Shown: positions 62,923 through 64,000 of the stretch, piece by piece | Numbering within the stretch: position 1 is the first letter of the stretch | How the letters are laid out: the number at the start of each line of letters is the position of its first letter | DNA from: Streptantibioticus parmotrematis | GTDB taxonomy: Bacteria > Actinomycetota > Actinomycetes > Streptomycetales > Streptomycetaceae | NCBI RefSeq assembly: GCF_019890615.1 | Contig: NZ_JAINVZ010000009.1 | Span: 1 to 64,000, forward strand | Length of the DNA: 64,000 nt | Reading direction: 5' to 3' | The notes under the pieces: model-generated | The model's input: the letters and a program-made list of their open reading frames with translations, nothing else | Databases searched by the model: none | What the model was told of the DNA's origin: nothing | Made by a program: the position numbers and the translations under genes

Positions 62923-64000
62923 ATGGGACGGATTGCGGTGATCGGCGCAGGTATGGGCTCGCTGGCGACGGCCGCCCGGCTGGCCGTTCAGGGCCACCGG
63001 GTGGCGGTCTTCGAGCGCGCGGAGACCTACGGGGGCGCGGTGGGCGCCTTCCGCAGGGACGGCTTCGCGTTCGACACCGGCCCGGCCCTGCTGCATCTGC
63101 CCGCGGTCTACCGCGATCTGTTCGTCAAGACCGGCAAGCGTCCGCTGGAGGAGTGCGTCGAGCTGGTCCAGGTCGATCCCGCGAGCCGCCACCTCTTCCC
63201 GGACGGCACGGACCTCGCCCTGCCCAACGCCTCGCGCGCGGGCGTGATCTCCGCCCTGGACGCGGCGTTCGGCGCCGGAGTCGGCGAGCGCTGGGGCGAC
63301 TTCCTGGGCCGGGCCCGCGTCGTGTGGGAGCGCACCCGCCGCCCGCTGCTGGAGGACACCCTGCGCGAGGACACCGCTCCTCTGGGCCGGGACCCGTACC
63401 CGGCGCTGAAGCGCGGGTTGCTGCGCCGTGCCCCCGCGACGGTGGCGGCCGTGGGCGAGCGGGAGTTGCGTCATCCCGGGCTGACCGCGCTGCTGTCGGA
63501 GTGCGTGCTGTCCTACGGGCTCGACCCGCGGCAGGCGCCGCCGAGCGCCGCCGTCCTGCCGTACATGGAGCAGACCTTCGGCAGCTGGTACGTGCGCGGC
63601 GGCCTGCGCGCGCTGGCCGACGCGGTGTACGAGCGGTGCGAGGAGCGCGGGGTCGAGTTCCGCTTCGGCGCCGAGGTGACCGGCGTCGTCGAGGAGGACG
63701 GCCGCGCGACGGGGGTCGAACTCGCCGACGGCACGCGGCAGGAGGCGGACGTCGTGGTGCGCGGCGCCCCCGGCGAGCCGCTCCCCGGCGACCTGGGCCG
63801 CTTCGTGGTGCTGCTGGCGCTGCGCGGGGCCCGTCCCGCCGACGCCGCCCACCGCACCGTCGTGCACGGCACCGACGCGCCGCACGACGGCTCGCCGGAC
63901 GGCCCGGCGCCCACCGTGCGGGTGCTGCGGCCGGACGACGACCGCCTGGTCCCCGACGCCGGCCACGAGGCGGCCGTGCTGAGCGTCACGGTGCCGCCGC
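62923..64000 (+). CDS. Phytoene desaturase-like FAD oxidoreductase, 3' end missing
   Basis: 359 residues are inside the window and the frame is still open at the right edge. The N-terminal dinucleotide fold has GAGMGSLATAARLAVQGHRVAVFE and the family's YGGAVGAFRRDGFAFDTGPALL region (FAD-binding, phytoene desaturase/NAD(P)-binding Rossmann type). YVRGGLRALADAVYERCEERGVEFRFGAEVTGV is the second diagnostic region. Such CrtI-related proteins desaturate or saturate polyenes; no carotenoid genes are seen nearby. ATG is preceded by TACAGT (62910-62915) 7 nt upstream, with no Shine-Dalgarno: a likely leaderless start. Confidence 0.85.
   Translation, partial: MGRIAVIGAGMGSLATAARLAVQGHRVAVFERAETYGGAVGAFRRDGFAFDTGPALLHLPAVYRDLFVKTGKRPLEECVELVQVDPASRHLFPDGTDLALPNASRAGVISALDAAFGAGVGERWGDFLGRARVVWERTRRPLLEDTLREDTAPLGRDPYPALKRGLLRRAPATVAAVGERELRHPGLTALLSECVLSYGLDPRQAPPSAAVLPYMEQTFGSWYVRGGLRALADAVYERCEERGVEFRFGAEVTGVVEEDGRATGVELADGTRQEADVVVRGAPGEPLPGDLGRFVVLLALRGARPADAAHRTVVHGTDAPHDGSPDGPAPTVRVLRPDDDRLVPDAGHEAAVLSVTVPP

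Overview
The window is very GC-rich chromosomal DNA from a streptomycete (Streptomyces or a close relative such as Kitasatospora, Streptacidiphilus or Actinacidiphila). The basis is gene content and order: a his operon containing ridA and the dual-function priA, a DksA-like protein with a histone-like tail, ileS with a translational T-box, then divIVA-yggT-sepF-yggS-pgeF-ftsZ-ftsQ-murG-ftsW-murD-mraY-murF-murE-ftsI-ftsL-rsmH-mraZ. Many genes start with GTG, and neighbours often overlap by 4 bp (ATGA or GTGA). I see no rRNA, tRNA, CRISPR array, prophage or intact insertion sequence.

Region 1 (1-7.3 kb): the end of a membrane-anchored septum-formation-domain protein, a DinB/MDMPI-fold protein, then the minus-strand histidine operon hisD-hisC-hisB-(50-aa membrane protein)-hisH-priA-ridA-hisF. 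Region 2 (7.5-24.6 kb): mixed housekeeping and conserved actinobacterial genes. These are a beta-helix-like membrane protein, an orphan Lon-substrate-domain protein, a YbaK editing deacylase, a 26-codon gene resembling ribosomal protein bL37, an ABC exporter pair, an NYN-domain protein, dnaE, a DsbA-like thioredoxin, a dienelactone-hydrolase-family protein, a CPA1 Na+/H+ antiporter, a GNAT acetyltransferase and an RluD-type pseudouridine synthase.

Region 3 (24.7-49.2 kb): lspA, the DksA/histone-like protein, ileS, and the division and cell-wall (dcw) cluster on the minus strand. It runs from mraZ at the upstream end down to divIVA, which ends at an intrinsic terminator. The cluster makes the lipid-linked peptidoglycan precursor (MurE, MurF, MraY, MurD, MurG), the septal synthase pair (FtsW, FtsI), the divisome scaffold (FtsZ, SepF, FtsQ, FtsL) and the polar-growth organiser DivIVA. 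murC and ddl are not in the window. Control elements visible here are a four-repeat candidate MraZ operator inside the mraZ promoter, a palindrome-rich region before ftsZ, and the ileS T-box.

Region 4 (49.4-64 kb): a beta-carbonic anhydrase, a MoxR/DUF58/transglutaminase operon, DUF3040, two methyltransferases and a HEPN-like protein. A TetR-controlled export locus follows: an unusually degenerate ABC ATPase, a YhgE/Pip membrane protein and a TetR regulator, preceded by a perfect TetR-type palindrome. A phytoene-desaturase-like flavoprotein runs off the right edge.

Most notable points: an IleRS with the swapped GxHH signature of the mupirocin hyper-resistant type; the MraZ boxes with exact 10-bp phasing; a symmetric 180-bp inverted repeat between ileS and divIVA that looks like a miniature element; several genes that look leaderless; a 10-unit minisatellite; and the YhgE/Pip locus whose ATPase lacks canonical catalytic residues.
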